Origin: Bacteroidales bacterium
Lineage (GTDB): Bacteria > Bacteroidota > Bacteroidia > Bacteroidales > JAAUTT01
Assembly (NCBI GenBank): GCA_012031335.1
Contig: JAAUTT010000142.1
Coordinates: 1 to 8,628, forward strand
Reading direction: 5' to 3'
Length of the DNA stretch: 8,628 nucleotides
Shown here: in pieces, positions 1-7,177 of the stretch
How the letters are laid out: each line of letters begins with the position of its first letter
Numbering within the stretch: the stretch's first letter is position 1
Program-made: the position numbers and the translations under genes
The notes under the pieces: model-generated
What the model was told of the DNA's origin: nothing
Databases searched by the model: none
The model's input: only the letters and a program-made list of their open reading frames with translations

Positions 1-1
1 T

Positions 2-1054
2 TACGATAATATTTCCCTGTCTTTCTCTGGAGGGAAGGATAGTACGGCTTTGTTTCATCTTATCAACGAGGAAGCCAAAAAGCGCAACCGTAAGTTTATT
101 CTTTACTTTCAGGATCAGGAAGCCGAATACCAGGGAACTATCGATTTAATGGAGTGGGCCATGAGCCAGCCTAATGTTATTCCGCTTTGGTACCAGGTGC
201 CTATTTTCATGACAAATGCGGCCTCGCATCAGCAGCTATTTTTATGGGCATGGGGCGAAGGTGAAAAGTGGGTGCGCGATAAACATCCCATGGCAATTCA
301 TTCCATCGAAAACAAATACCCGAAACGTTTTCATAAGTTCAATCTTTGGGTGGCTCAAAACCTTAGAAAGCAGCCTGGCAAAAGCATTTCAATTATAGGT
401 CTTCGGGCTGAGGAAAGTCCCGATCGTCGGTTTGTAATGTTTGGCGAAAACAGTGAGTTATTTTGGTTGCGTCGCAAAAATCACCCGCACAGGGCTTATC
501 CTATAATCGACTGGCGTTATACCGATGTATGGAAATATCTTATTGACGGTAATTACAAATACAATAAGATTTACGACAAAATGTACATGCTTGGCGGCAA
601 CCTTAAGTTTTTCAGGGTGTCAAACCTTGTTCACGAAAAAGCTTTCCGGTGCCTTACCGAGCTTCAGGAACTCGAACCCGAAACATACGATAAACTGGAA
701 GCGCGCCTTCAGGGTGTTCATACCGCTGCTATTTACGGAAAGGAAAACCTCATGTATTCAATAAAAGAACTTCCTCAAAACTTTAAAACGTGGAAGGAAT
801 ACAAGGATTTTCTTTTGGCAAGCATTCACCCCGATTTAAGTAAGCTGTTCAAATACCAGTGGAGCCGGTTTGGCGATACCGAAGATGTTGGAGCATGTAA
901 ATATATGGTAAAGCGTATTTTGCTTTGCGATTGGGAAGGGAATATAACCTGGAATCGTGATTTTGAATTTAATTACTCAAAAGACCAGATCCTTCACAAA
1001 AATGTGCTTAAGCGCGAAGACCAGATAATTAAAAAATGGATGTCTCAATTATAA
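2..1054 (+). CDS. PAPS-reductase-family PP-loop protein with DUF3440-like C-terminus (IbrA-like), 5' end truncated by window
   Basis: The frame is open from base 2, giving 350 visible residues; the true start lies upstream, probably only a few codons away. The visible protein begins YDNISLSFSGGKDS, where SGGKDS is the ATP-pyrophosphate-binding PP-loop of the PAPS reductase/N-type ATPase superfamily. Further on are the family-typical IIGLRAEESPDRR segment (about residue 130) and PIIDWRYTDVWKYL (about residue 165). The C-terminal half, with RVSNLVHEKAFRCL and a late GACKYMVKRILLCDW segment, resembles the DUF3440 domain of IbrA-type proteins. Family members adenylate or sulfur-activate a substrate, but the substrate of DUF3440 proteins is not established and true sulfate assimilation is unlikely here. 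It is the first visible gene of a tight cluster, with 4 bases to the next start. A role in phage DNA or tRNA sulfur modification is conceivable but is inference. The frame is intact, unlike the downstream genes. Confidence 0.88.
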   Translation, partial: YDNISLSFSGGKDSTALFHLINEEAKKRNRKFILYFQDQEAEYQGTIDLMEWAMSQPNVIPLWYQVPIFMTNAASHQQLFLWAWGEGEKWVRDKHPMAIHSIENKYPKRFHKFNLWVAQNLRKQPGKSISIIGLRAEESPDRRFVMFGENSELFWLRRKNHPHRAYPIIDWRYTDVWKYLIDGNYKYNKIYDKMYMLGGNLKFFRVSNLVHEKAFRCLTELQELEPETYDKLEARLQGVHTAAIYGKENLMYSIKELPQNFKTWKEYKDFLLASIHPDLSKLFKYQWSRFGDTEDVGACKYMVKRILLCDWEGNITWNRDFEFNYSKDQILHKNVLKREDQIIKKWMSQL

Positions 1055-1058
1055 ACTT

Positions 1059-1409
1059 ATGAATAAACTAAACTTCACTCTCCCCGAATTCTGCTTTCTC
1101 GATGGTAACAGCCACTTAGGCAACACGCTCGAAGGCCGCACCGTTATCCAGCACATTCGCAGCTACACGGTTATCGAAGCCATTGCCCTGGAAGATGTAA
1201 AGGAACTGCACCTCAATTGTCAAACTTTTGAATTCGACTACAAAAACCGTTTTGGCACTAGCGAAAAACACATCTTTGCTCTCCACTTTACCATGGACGA
1301 AAAAGAAAATATTCCGGAAGTATTCGAGAAATGCCGCAAATGGTATTGCGACTACATGACATGGGAAGACTCTAATATTATGGAAGACTCACAAAGTAAA
1401 CTCAATTAA
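1059..1409 (+). CDS. Hypothetical protein, 116 aa, soluble, between the PAPS-reductase-like and HTH genes
   Basis: This is an intact frame starting at ATG 1059, four bases after the upstream stop and two bases before the next ATG, so it is very likely co-transcribed and possibly translationally coupled. The protein has no signal peptide or membrane segment. It opens with LPEFCFLDGNSHLGNTLEGR and has an aromatic, acidic C-terminal third containing CRKWYCDYMTWED. Its two Cys in the CRKWYC spacing could suggest a redox or metal role, but there is no recognised metal motif. I do not recognise a named family. It is not obviously the ParB-like IbrB partner that often accompanies IbrA-type proteins, being shorter and lacking a visible ParB motif. 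Function unknown; a role linked to the PAPS-reductase-like neighbour is inferred from spacing alone. Confidence 0.8.
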   Translation: MNKLNFTLPEFCFLDGNSHLGNTLEGRTVIQHIRSYTVIEAIALEDVKELHLNCQTFEFDYKNRFGTSEKHIFALHFTMDEKENIPEVFEKCRKWYCDYMTWEDSNIMEDSQSKLN

Positions 1410-1411
1410 CC

Positions 1412-1624
1412 ATGGACGATATTTACAAAGAAAAAAGCCGCGAATACTGTCGTCAATTAGCAGCTATAGCTCTACAAAAAAAAATAACCCACGATGTTAT
1501 CTCCGAGCGTACCAATTTTAAACGGTCCAACGTAACCCGTATGCTCTCCGGCCGATATTCTCCAACCCTCGAAAACTTCATAAAACTTTGCGAAGCTGTT
1601 GATGCAACTATAACGGTAAAGTAA
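1412..1624 (+). CDS. Small XRE-family helix-turn-helix regulator, 70 aa
   Basis: The frame is intact from ATG 1412 to TAA 1622-1624. The protein is almost only a Cro/C1-type HTH domain: THDVISERTNFKRSNVTRML (about residues 27-46) provides the scaffold and recognition helices, followed by the typical SGRYSPTLENFIKLCEAVD tail seen in XRE proteins. It has no sensor or peptidase domain, so it probably works as a small DNA-binding repressor or antitoxin-like regulator. No partner toxin is evident: the upstream 116-aa protein does not look like HigB/RelE. A 6-bp dyad (GTAAAG-N6-CTTTAC) overlaps its stop codon and lies just before a structured untranslated stretch, which makes that dyad a candidate operator for this protein or another regulator. 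The HTH assignment is firm; the target is inference. Confidence 0.85.
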   Translation: MDDIYKEKSREYCRQLAAIALQKKITHDVISERTNFKRSNVTRMLSGRYSPTLENFIKLCEAVDATITVK

Positions 1625-1632
1625 TATCTTTA
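1599..1632 (+). promoter_or_regulatory. Possible Bacteroidota-type promoter for the structured leader
   Basis: TATCTTTA (1625-1632) matches the Bacteroidota -7 consensus TAnnTTTG except for the last base. A TTG lies at 1599-1601, but the 23-base gap is longer than the usual 19-21. The predicted start of transcription would fall close to the left arm of the hairpin at 1635. It is therefore a weak match supported mainly by position. Confidence 0.28.
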
Positions 1633-1633
1633 C
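1616..1633. promoter_or_regulatory. Candidate operator: perfect dyad GTAAAG-TAATAT-CTTTAC overlapping HTH stop codon
   Basis: Bases 1616-1621 (GTAAAG) and 1628-1633 (CTTTAC) are exact reverse complements separated by 6 bases, the geometry of a dimeric HTH binding site. It overlaps the end of an HTH gene and the possible -7 element below. Six-base dyads arise by chance fairly often, so the operator role is inference. Confidence 0.35.
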
Positions 1634-1634
1634 A

Positions 1635-1743
1635 TCGCCAAACCATTATTAGGAAAGAATGCCGTAAGGTATCACCCCACAGGCACCGGAATATTTCCGG
1701 TGTGGGATTCTTTCCTATTGGTTTGGCGACTAACTGTGGGGTG
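1635..1743 (+). ncRNA. Candidate structured RNA or cis-regulatory leader with two mutually exclusive foldings
   Basis: Arms TCGCCAAACC (1635-1644) and GGTTTGGCGA (1720-1729) are perfectly complementary. After a 6-by-3 internal loop, AGGAAAGAAT (1651-1660) pairs perfectly with ATTCTTTCCT (1707-1716). Inside, CCCACA (1676-1681) pairs with TGTGGG (1701-1706), and CCGGAA (1686-1691) with TTCCGG (1695-1700) around a 3-base loop. In addition CACCCCACA (1673-1681) is perfectly complementary to TGTGGGGTG (1735-1743), outside the hairpin, so the RNA could switch or form a pseudoknot. No T-run follows, so this is not an ordinary terminator. I do not recognise a named RNA family, and no reading frame across it looks coding. 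It lies between the HTH gene and a small phage gene, with the alternative arm ending 12 bases before that gene's ATG. Confidence 0.5.
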
Positions 1744-1753
1744 TCTTAACACC
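1740..1753 (+). promoter_or_regulatory. Small hairpin GGTGT-CTTA-ACACC directly before the 1755 start codon
   Basis: This perfect 5-bp stem with a 4-base loop ends one base before ATG 1755. Its left arm overlaps the 1735-1743 strand that can pair back to 1673-1681, so formation of one excludes the other. This could gate translation start, but that is inference. Confidence 0.35.
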
Positions 1754-1754
1754 T

Positions 1755-1917
1755 ATGCAAAAAAACAAAGTACTACCGAAACAAAGTCGAGATCAAAAAC
1801 ATCGAATCCCATTCCCTCTGGACTTTCGAGAATGGTTTCTTTATCCTGGTCGACGATGATGAGTTTACGGCCGTGGAGGCTTCTCTCCATCCAAACGATT
1901 TTTTACGAAATAACTGA
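1755..1917 (+). CDS. Small acidic phage protein, ~53 aa, interrupted by a frameshift in an A7 run near the start
   Basis: The convincing coding part runs in one frame from about 1762 to the TGA at 1915-1917 and reads KYYRNKVEIKNIESHSLW followed by TFENGFFILVDDDEFTAVEA and a SLHPNDFLRNN end. That frame has no ATG before its upstream stop at 1747. An ATG at 1755 lies one base out of frame, separated only by a run of seven A (1759-1765). Dropping one A gives MQKTKYYRNKV and a 53-aa protein. The DDDEF cluster and alternating hydrophobics look like a real folded small protein. I do not recognise the family. It sits between the structured leader and the neck-like gene. The A7 run could be a sequencing miscall, or a slippage site that sets expression; the former fits the pattern seen downstream. 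Confidence 0.62.
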
Positions 1918-1943
1918 GCCATGCACATAGCGGGGCTTTTTTC
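1917..1943 (+). terminator. Weak candidate intrinsic terminator after the small acidic gene
   Basis: AGCC (1917-1920) can pair with GGCT (1934-1937) across a 13-base loop, with a T6 run at 1937-1942. The stem is short and the loop large, so it is marginal. The position, right after a stop codon and before the next gene, is its main support. Confidence 0.25.
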
Positions 1944-1963
1944 TTGTCCTTTATTAAAAACCG

Positions 1964-1984
1964 GGTGCAATATTCCTTTGCACC
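1964..1984 (+). promoter_or_regulatory. Perfect 7-bp inverted repeat GGTGCAA/TTGCACC abutting a start codon; partial -7-like element
   Basis: GGTGCAA (1964-1970) and TTGCACC (1978-1984) are exact reverse complements around TATTCCT, and the ATG of the next gene follows at once. TTCCTTTG (1973-1980) matches the Bacteroidota TAnnTTTG element at all fixed positions but one, and TTTGCACC is the form often seen there. No TTG at proper spacing was found. It may be a promoter, an operator, or an RNA hairpin covering the start. Confidence 0.35.
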
Positions 1985-2468
1985 ATGGAACAATCAAAAG
2001 AACTCGAACAACTATTTATCCGTGAAATCCTCGATCAACACGGCGAATATTTATTTGACCTTTTAACGGGCCAAATCGAAGGTAAAAGCCTTATAAAAGA
2101 TGGTGAGCTTCTCGATAGCTTGCAATACCAGGTGCGCATGGAAGGCGATAGCCCTGTTTTGTCCATCTCCTTTTACAGCTATGGCCGTGTAATCGAAATC
2201 AATTACTTTAAAAAAGCAGCAACACCCCGTAAATGGCAGGCTGTAAATACCAACAAACTGCTCTGGGGTGTTCGCGAAAAATTCAAAGCCTAAAAAGAAA
2301 AAAGATACTACCTGGTATTCGCGTACTGCTTATGGAAGCCTTAACAGGTTAATCGGGCGCTTAACTACCGAGTTTACCGAAAAGGAAATCGAACGCCTTA
2401 AAAACATTCTCGTGCAACAACAAGCCTCCGGATATACCTTTTCACCCACAACAACTTATGCCGTATGA
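1985..2468 (+). CDS. Phage neck/tail-completion-like protein, ~160 aa, one frameshift near 2277-2281
   Basis: The first frame, from ATG 1985, codes for 102 aa and stops at 2291-2293; its end is LLWGVREKFKA. The second frame is open through 2268-2468 and continues naturally with NSKPKKKKDTTWYSRTAYG and SLNRLIGRLTTEFTEKEIER. Removing one base from the A5 run at 2277-2281 joins them into one ~160-aa protein. The middle part, with DGELLDSLQYQV and SISFYSYGRVIEI, recalls HK97-gp10-like tail-completion proteins (a DSL start, then a YGRxIE-type strand), which would fit its place before the tape measure. Its TGA overlaps the tape measure ATG (ATGA, 2465-2468), implying coupling. Alternatively it occupies the usual tail-assembly-chaperone slot, where a programmed -2 or +1 shift could make two products. 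Family assignment is moderate. Confidence 0.65.
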
Positions 2469-5400
2469 GTTTAAAAATTGACCGCGTTCAGCTCGACATT
2501 GTAATTAATGGAGACCAGTCCAGAATTAAACTCCGTGAGCTCGAAGATCAGGCCGCGAAGCTTAAACGTGAGCTCAAAAAGCTACCGGAAGGTACCGAAG
2601 AGTACATAAAAAAAAGTGCTGAGCTCCGTAAGGTGCAGGCCGAAATGGATGGCATCATTAATAAGATTGGAATATTAGGCCTTACATACAAAGAGCTTGG
2701 AGCACGGCAGCGCGAGCTGAATGCAATAATGAAAAACCTCGATCCGCGTACGCCTCAATACCGTGAACTTGATGAACAGCTACAGAGAGTGAACGCCCGT
2801 ATGCGCGAGCTTCGCGGTGGCGCTCAGGAAACGGGGCTTTCATTCGGGAAAATGGCCGATGGTTTTAACCGTTACTTTGGCGTAATAACTGCATTTGCAG
2901 CTTCCTTCACCGGTGTGGTTTTGGGTATTCGTAAAATGGTCGATTCGTTTAACGAGTTCGAAGCAAAAGTGGATGAACTTTCTTCGATTACGGGATTAGT
3001 AGGCGATGATTTAAAATGGCTTTCCGATCAGGCAAAAGAGCTTAGCACAAGCACTGTAGAAGGTGGTATTAAAATAACAAGCTCGGCTACCGATATTGTC
3101 GATGCTTATAAACTTATGGGTTCAGCCCGACCTGAGTTACTTGAAAATAAAGAAGCTTTGAACGAAGTAACTAAGCAAGCCCTTATCCTTGCTGAAGCTG
3201 CTAAAATGGAAACGGCTCCTGCTATTCAGGCGGTGGCTGGTGCAATGAATCAATTCGACTTAGACGCCTCACAAAGTGCAAGGGTAATAAATGCACTTGC
3301 GGCTGGCGCGCTGGAAGGTTCTGCTGAAATAGAAGACTTAACCGGTTCGATGAAAAATGTTGGAGCAGTGGCTAACGACTCTAATATGAGCTTGGAACAA
3401 ACCATTGCTGCACTAGAAGTATTGGCTTCTAAACAATTAAAAGGAGAAGAAGCGGGAACTAAACTTAGAGGAGCACTTTTGAAAATGAAAGATGCTGGAC
3501 TAGGATATGCATCGGGACAGTTTAATATGGCCGATGCAATGGCTGAGGCAAATAAAAATATAGAAGCTCAAAGTTCTAATTTGGAAAAAGATGCTTTAAA
3601 AATTAAATATTTTGGTGCCGAAAATGTTACAGCCGGTACAATTTTACTTAACAATACAGAGCTTTTAAAAAAATTTAACGGTAGCAGTTAACAGGAACCA
3701 ATGAAGCTACAAGGCAGGCAACAACAAATACAAACAACAATGCCGCAGCATTAGCTCAGGCCAAAAACAGCGCTCAGCTAATGGCCATCCAGTTTGGCGA
3801 AAAGCTTGCACCGGCCATGACGTTCAGTACCAATGGCGTTACCATGTTCCTAAAGGTGCTAATGGCTACCATTCAGTTTATTTCATCCAACATACGTGTT
3901 ATTGCTACCATTACCGCCGGTATTGTTGCTTATACAGTTGCCGTAAATGCCCAAACTATTGCCCAAAAGGCCTATACTATTGCAACAAATATTGCCGAAA
4001 AGGCTACAAAACTTTTTAATGCAACTGCCAAAAGTGGGCCATGGGGGTGGATCGCTGCTGCAATTGTTGCTGCTGTTACCGCACTGGCCATGTTTTCCCG
4101 AAGGGTTTCCGATGCTTCAGCCGCTCAAAAGGTTTTAAACGATGTGCAAACCGAGGCCAAAAAAGCTATTGCCGGGGAAAAGGCTGAGATTGAAAGGCTC
4201 TTAACCATCGCTCGCGATGAAAAGCGAAGTAAAGAGGACCGCCTGGCAGCTATCAAAAAGCTTAACGAGATTAGTCCTAAATACCTGGGCAATCTTAATC
4301 TCGAAAATATCAATACCGATGCAGCCAAAAAATCTACCGAAGAGTATATAAAAGTTCTTGAAAAGAAAGCTTTGGTGCAGGCTGCCCAGGAGAAACTTGT
4401 CGAACTCGAGAAGGAGTTTATTGACCTCAGGGAACAGGGTACGGGCGCAGAGGTTAAATGGTACCAGGCCGTGTGGAATACAATTAAAGCTGGCGGTAAC
4501 CTGACTGCAGCCGCAGCTAATAATGCCATGACACAGGTAAAGAACTACAATGCAGCTTTCGATGAGCTTACAGCAAAGAAAAAAGCCCTGTTGGGCATAT
4601 TGTCCGAAGTTGATACTTCTGGGAATGATGGTAGCGGAAATAAAATTGAAGCTCAAAAAAACTTAAACCAGGTTTTAAGTGAACTTGACAAACAGCAAAG
4701 AGAAGAGTCGCTTTCAAATGCAAGGAAATGGGAGCGTGAAACATTAAAAATTACACAGGATCTAACTGATGAGATTCTCAAAGAAGGCAATAAACAAGTT
4801 CAAAATGATGCTAAGGCAAATCAGGAAAAAATAGATGATTTCCGCGAAAAAGGAGGAAAACGAAAAAAAAGGAAATCCTTAAGCGTACAAGCGAATGGAT
4901 CAATGGGCTTCGCAACGCTGGGGTATCCGAAGAAATACTGAGGCTCGACCAGGAAGCTGCCGCATTTAAAGCTGCTTATGAGTTAAAATTGATGACAGCT
5001 GAAGAATATGAAAATGCAATTTCTGGAATTCAGATTGAAAAGTCATCCAATAGAGTTGCCGTTGCAGCTGAATATGCAACACAAGGCTTGAACTTGTTAA
5101 AAGGAATTTACGATGCCGACTCACAGGCTTTACAAATAAAATACGATCGGGAATTTAAATCACTTGAAGACCAGCATAAACGTGGTAAAATATCAGAGGA
5201 AGCCTACAATAAAAAGAAACTTGACCTTCAATTAAAGCAAGAACAAGAAGAAAAGAAAATTAAAAAACGCCAGGCCAATGTCGATTTTCTTATTCAGATT
5301 GCTTCAATTATAGCTTCTACAGCTGCAGCAGTTGCTAAATCTGTTGAAAAATCTCCATTGACTTTTGGTCTACCATGGTCAGCAGTAAACGCAGCTATTG

Positions 5401-5891
5401 GAGCTGCTCAGGCTGGCGTTGCTATATATCAAAGGGCTAAAGTTGCACAGGCATTTAAAGGTCAATACCCGGTAATTGGTGCCAGCGATGGCAAAAAGTA
5501 TAACGTTCCCTATGCCGGCAAAATGCGAACAGCCATTTACCCGCGGCCCGTCCTTGTTTCGGAACAAGGCGGAGAAATGGTTGTAGATGCCGAAACAACC
5601 AATGATCTTGTAGTTAATTACCCCGGAATAGTTCGCTTTATAAAAGGTCTGGCAGGAAAGCGCGTTCCCCAGTATGCTGATGGATCTCTCCCCGATGTTC
5701 CCTCCGGATCTTCTTCATCCGGTTCCCAGGCCAAAGAAGAATTAATGGTGCAGTATATGGCTGCCACTTTGCAGGTCCTTACGCGGCTCGATGGAAAGAT
5801 AGATAACATGTATGCTAAGTTAGTAATGGATGAATTTATGAAAGCGAAGGCTGAGTATGATGCGAGACAGTCCGATATTACTAAGTCATAA
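2465..5891 (+). CDS. Tail tape measure protein, ~1,140 aa, split by indels near 3667-3691 and 4847-4870
   Basis: One gene is read in three pieces. Piece 1 (2465 to about 3670) starts with a charged coiled coil (to about residue 125), a hydrophobic segment at about 137-155 (YFGVITAFAASFTGVVLGI), then the conserved tape-measure core with SSITGLVGDDLKWLSDQA and MNQFDLDASQSARVINALAA. Removing one A from A7 (3667-3673) and one from AA (3690-3691) leads into TVAVTGTNEATRQATTNT and GEKLAPAM, classic for this family. Piece 2 has hydrophobic stretches (TITAGIVAYTVAV; GPWGWIAAAIVAAVTALAMF) and more coiled coil. A shift in the A runs at 4847-4851/4863-4870 joins KKEILKRTSEWINGLRNAG. Piece 3 has coiled coil, an Ala-rich hydrophobic region, and a C-terminal LVSEQGGEMVVDAETTNDL motif common in phage tape measures. 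The protein sets tail length and helps DNA entry. Length is ordinary for siphophage-type tails. Confidence 0.9.
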
Positions 5892-5947
5892 TTTGTCCTT
5901 TCCGCATCGATAGCTGGTCTATATTTTCGAATTCAAAAAGTAACGAG

Positions 5948-7176
5948 ATGGCTTTATATCCCATACAAACTTTAAAGGAGAGAATAAATAAATTTATTCT
6001 CGAAAACTTTATGCAACTTATCACTGGAGGAATATTAAACGGCATCCTCCACGATATAGTTGATAGTATTATAAATGCCATCATTGCTTCAAAATGTTAC
6101 TTTCTCGCATCAGACTCACAAAAATGTTCAGGCAATAATTGATTATTTACTGCAATTCAAAACCACCCTCGAAACCGAAAAGGCAACAAAGGCTTTTCCA
6201 CTAACGACTATACCGACGACGAACAGGCCAAACTTGCTAGCCTCAATCAATTATTTTTAGGCAATTACCCCAGCCTGGCACAATTGGAGGCAGCACGGCC
6301 AGCAGCCGAACCCGGCCAGTTTGCCCAGGTCAAAACCGCGCCCGGTGATCCCGTGCAGGAATATGTTTGGGACGTGGCCCTAGGTTGGGTAGAGCGAGAC
6401 CCTGGCGGACAAATTGCCGACACCGACCAGCTCCCTGAGGGCGCAAACAACAAATACCACACCGGCGCCCGTGTGCTTGGTACCGTTTTTGGGAAGCCTG
6501 GCAGGCATAGTTTTAAACGTCGAGATTGCTGCTGAAGATACAATTAAACAGGCCCTCGGCAAACTCCAGGGCCAGCTCGCCGCCAAACAAAACGCCACCG
6601 ACAACACCCTTACCACCACCGATAAAACCATTGTTGGCGCCATAAACGAACTTTTTGCCGGTAACCAGGCTAACACCAACTCCCGCGGCGAAAAAAACCT
6701 GCTAAGGCAAAACCAGTTTGCTAATTATTCCGAGGTATTACCAGCCGACAGCGAATTTTATCCATCTCTTTTAAAAAAATAAAGCGGATCGCCAAACTGT
6801 CTCGGTTGGTACCACCCCCGGCGGGACTGACATAATGGAAGCCACCGCCGTTGTGAGCACTATAAAATTCTTCGAAAGCAGGTATTTTGCCGCACAGCAG
6901 GCAATTTATATATCCGTTGCAAGCGGTACCGTAACCAGTAACCTGGAATACTTTAACCGTAAATATACGCCCGGGCAAGTTGCGGGAGATCCTGAAACGT
7001 TGCTGAGTACTCCATACACTAACGTAAACGCTGCCGGGGTAACTACAGTTGGGCAAATGCTAGACTGGTTGGCTGTGAATACAAGTGGTGGGACGCTTGT
7101 TCCTGCAGATGCTTGGTTAGATGAAGATGAAACAGCTTTAACGGATGAATATAATGAAATTATACAAATAGCATAA
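5948..7176 (+). CDS. Tail fibre protein 1, ~408 aa, four single-base frameshifts
   Basis: Starts at ATG 5948 with MALYPIQTLKERINKFILEN, a fibre N-terminus that probably docks to the tail. Removing one A from A4 (6091-6094) joins NVTFSHQTHKNVQAIIDYLL; one base missing near 6188-6197 then gives EKATKGFSTNDYTDDEQAKL. Next come a YPSLAQLE...YVWDVALGWV module (about residues 105-148) and TDQLPEGANNKYHT (about 158), the well-known TDxLxEGxxNxYxT fibre motif. Removing one T from T5 (6486-6490) leads into LGSLAGIVLNVEIAAEDTIK and DKTIVGAINELFAG. Removing one A from A7 (6773-6779) continues to KADRQTVSVGTTPGGTDIME and the TVGQMLDWLAVNT end, stopping at 7174-7176. It is likely a trimeric surface-binding fibre. 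Base composition drops from very GC-rich near 6400 to AT-rich near the end, suggesting modular exchange. Confidence 0.82.
6260..6391 (+). repeat. 44-residue fibre module, copy A (in tail fibre 1)
   Basis: Codons 6260-6391 encode a module running from GNYPSL to YVWDVALGWV. It aligns without gaps to copy B at 7329-7460 with 17 of 44 identical residues by eye, including G-x-Y-P, LE, P, G and the Y-x-W-D...GWV end. The DNA is diverged, so this is an old shared domain and not a recent duplication. Confidence 0.7.
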
Positions 7177-7177
7177 T

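Noticed and set aside
1635..1729. Retron-type msr/msd or diversity-generating retroelement template
   Set aside because: The hairpin architecture is suggestive, but no reverse transcriptase is coded in the window and no template/variable repeat pair was found near the fibre genes.
1651..1735. Intrinsic terminator for the HTH gene
   Set aside because: The stem is strong, but no T-run follows the right arm (CTAACTGTGG instead).
4125..4656. Reverse-strand reading frames of 134 and 151 aa
   Set aside because: They lie opposite the tape-measure coiled coil, are Ser/Leu/Phe-rich mirror translations, and lack any recognisable domain.
5892..5947. Promoter for the fibre genes in the 56-base gap
   Set aside because: TATATTTT is loosely -7-like, but no TTG at proper spacing was found and the match to TAnnTTTG is poor.
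6265..6679. Reverse-strand reading frames opposite tail fibre 1
   Set aside because: They are antisense to well-supported fibre motifs in a GC-rich stretch; open by composition only.
6789..6797. Second copy of the hairpin arm TCGCCAAAC
   Set aside because: Only 9 bases match, the site lies within coding sequence of tail fibre 1, and no complementary arm is near; chance match.
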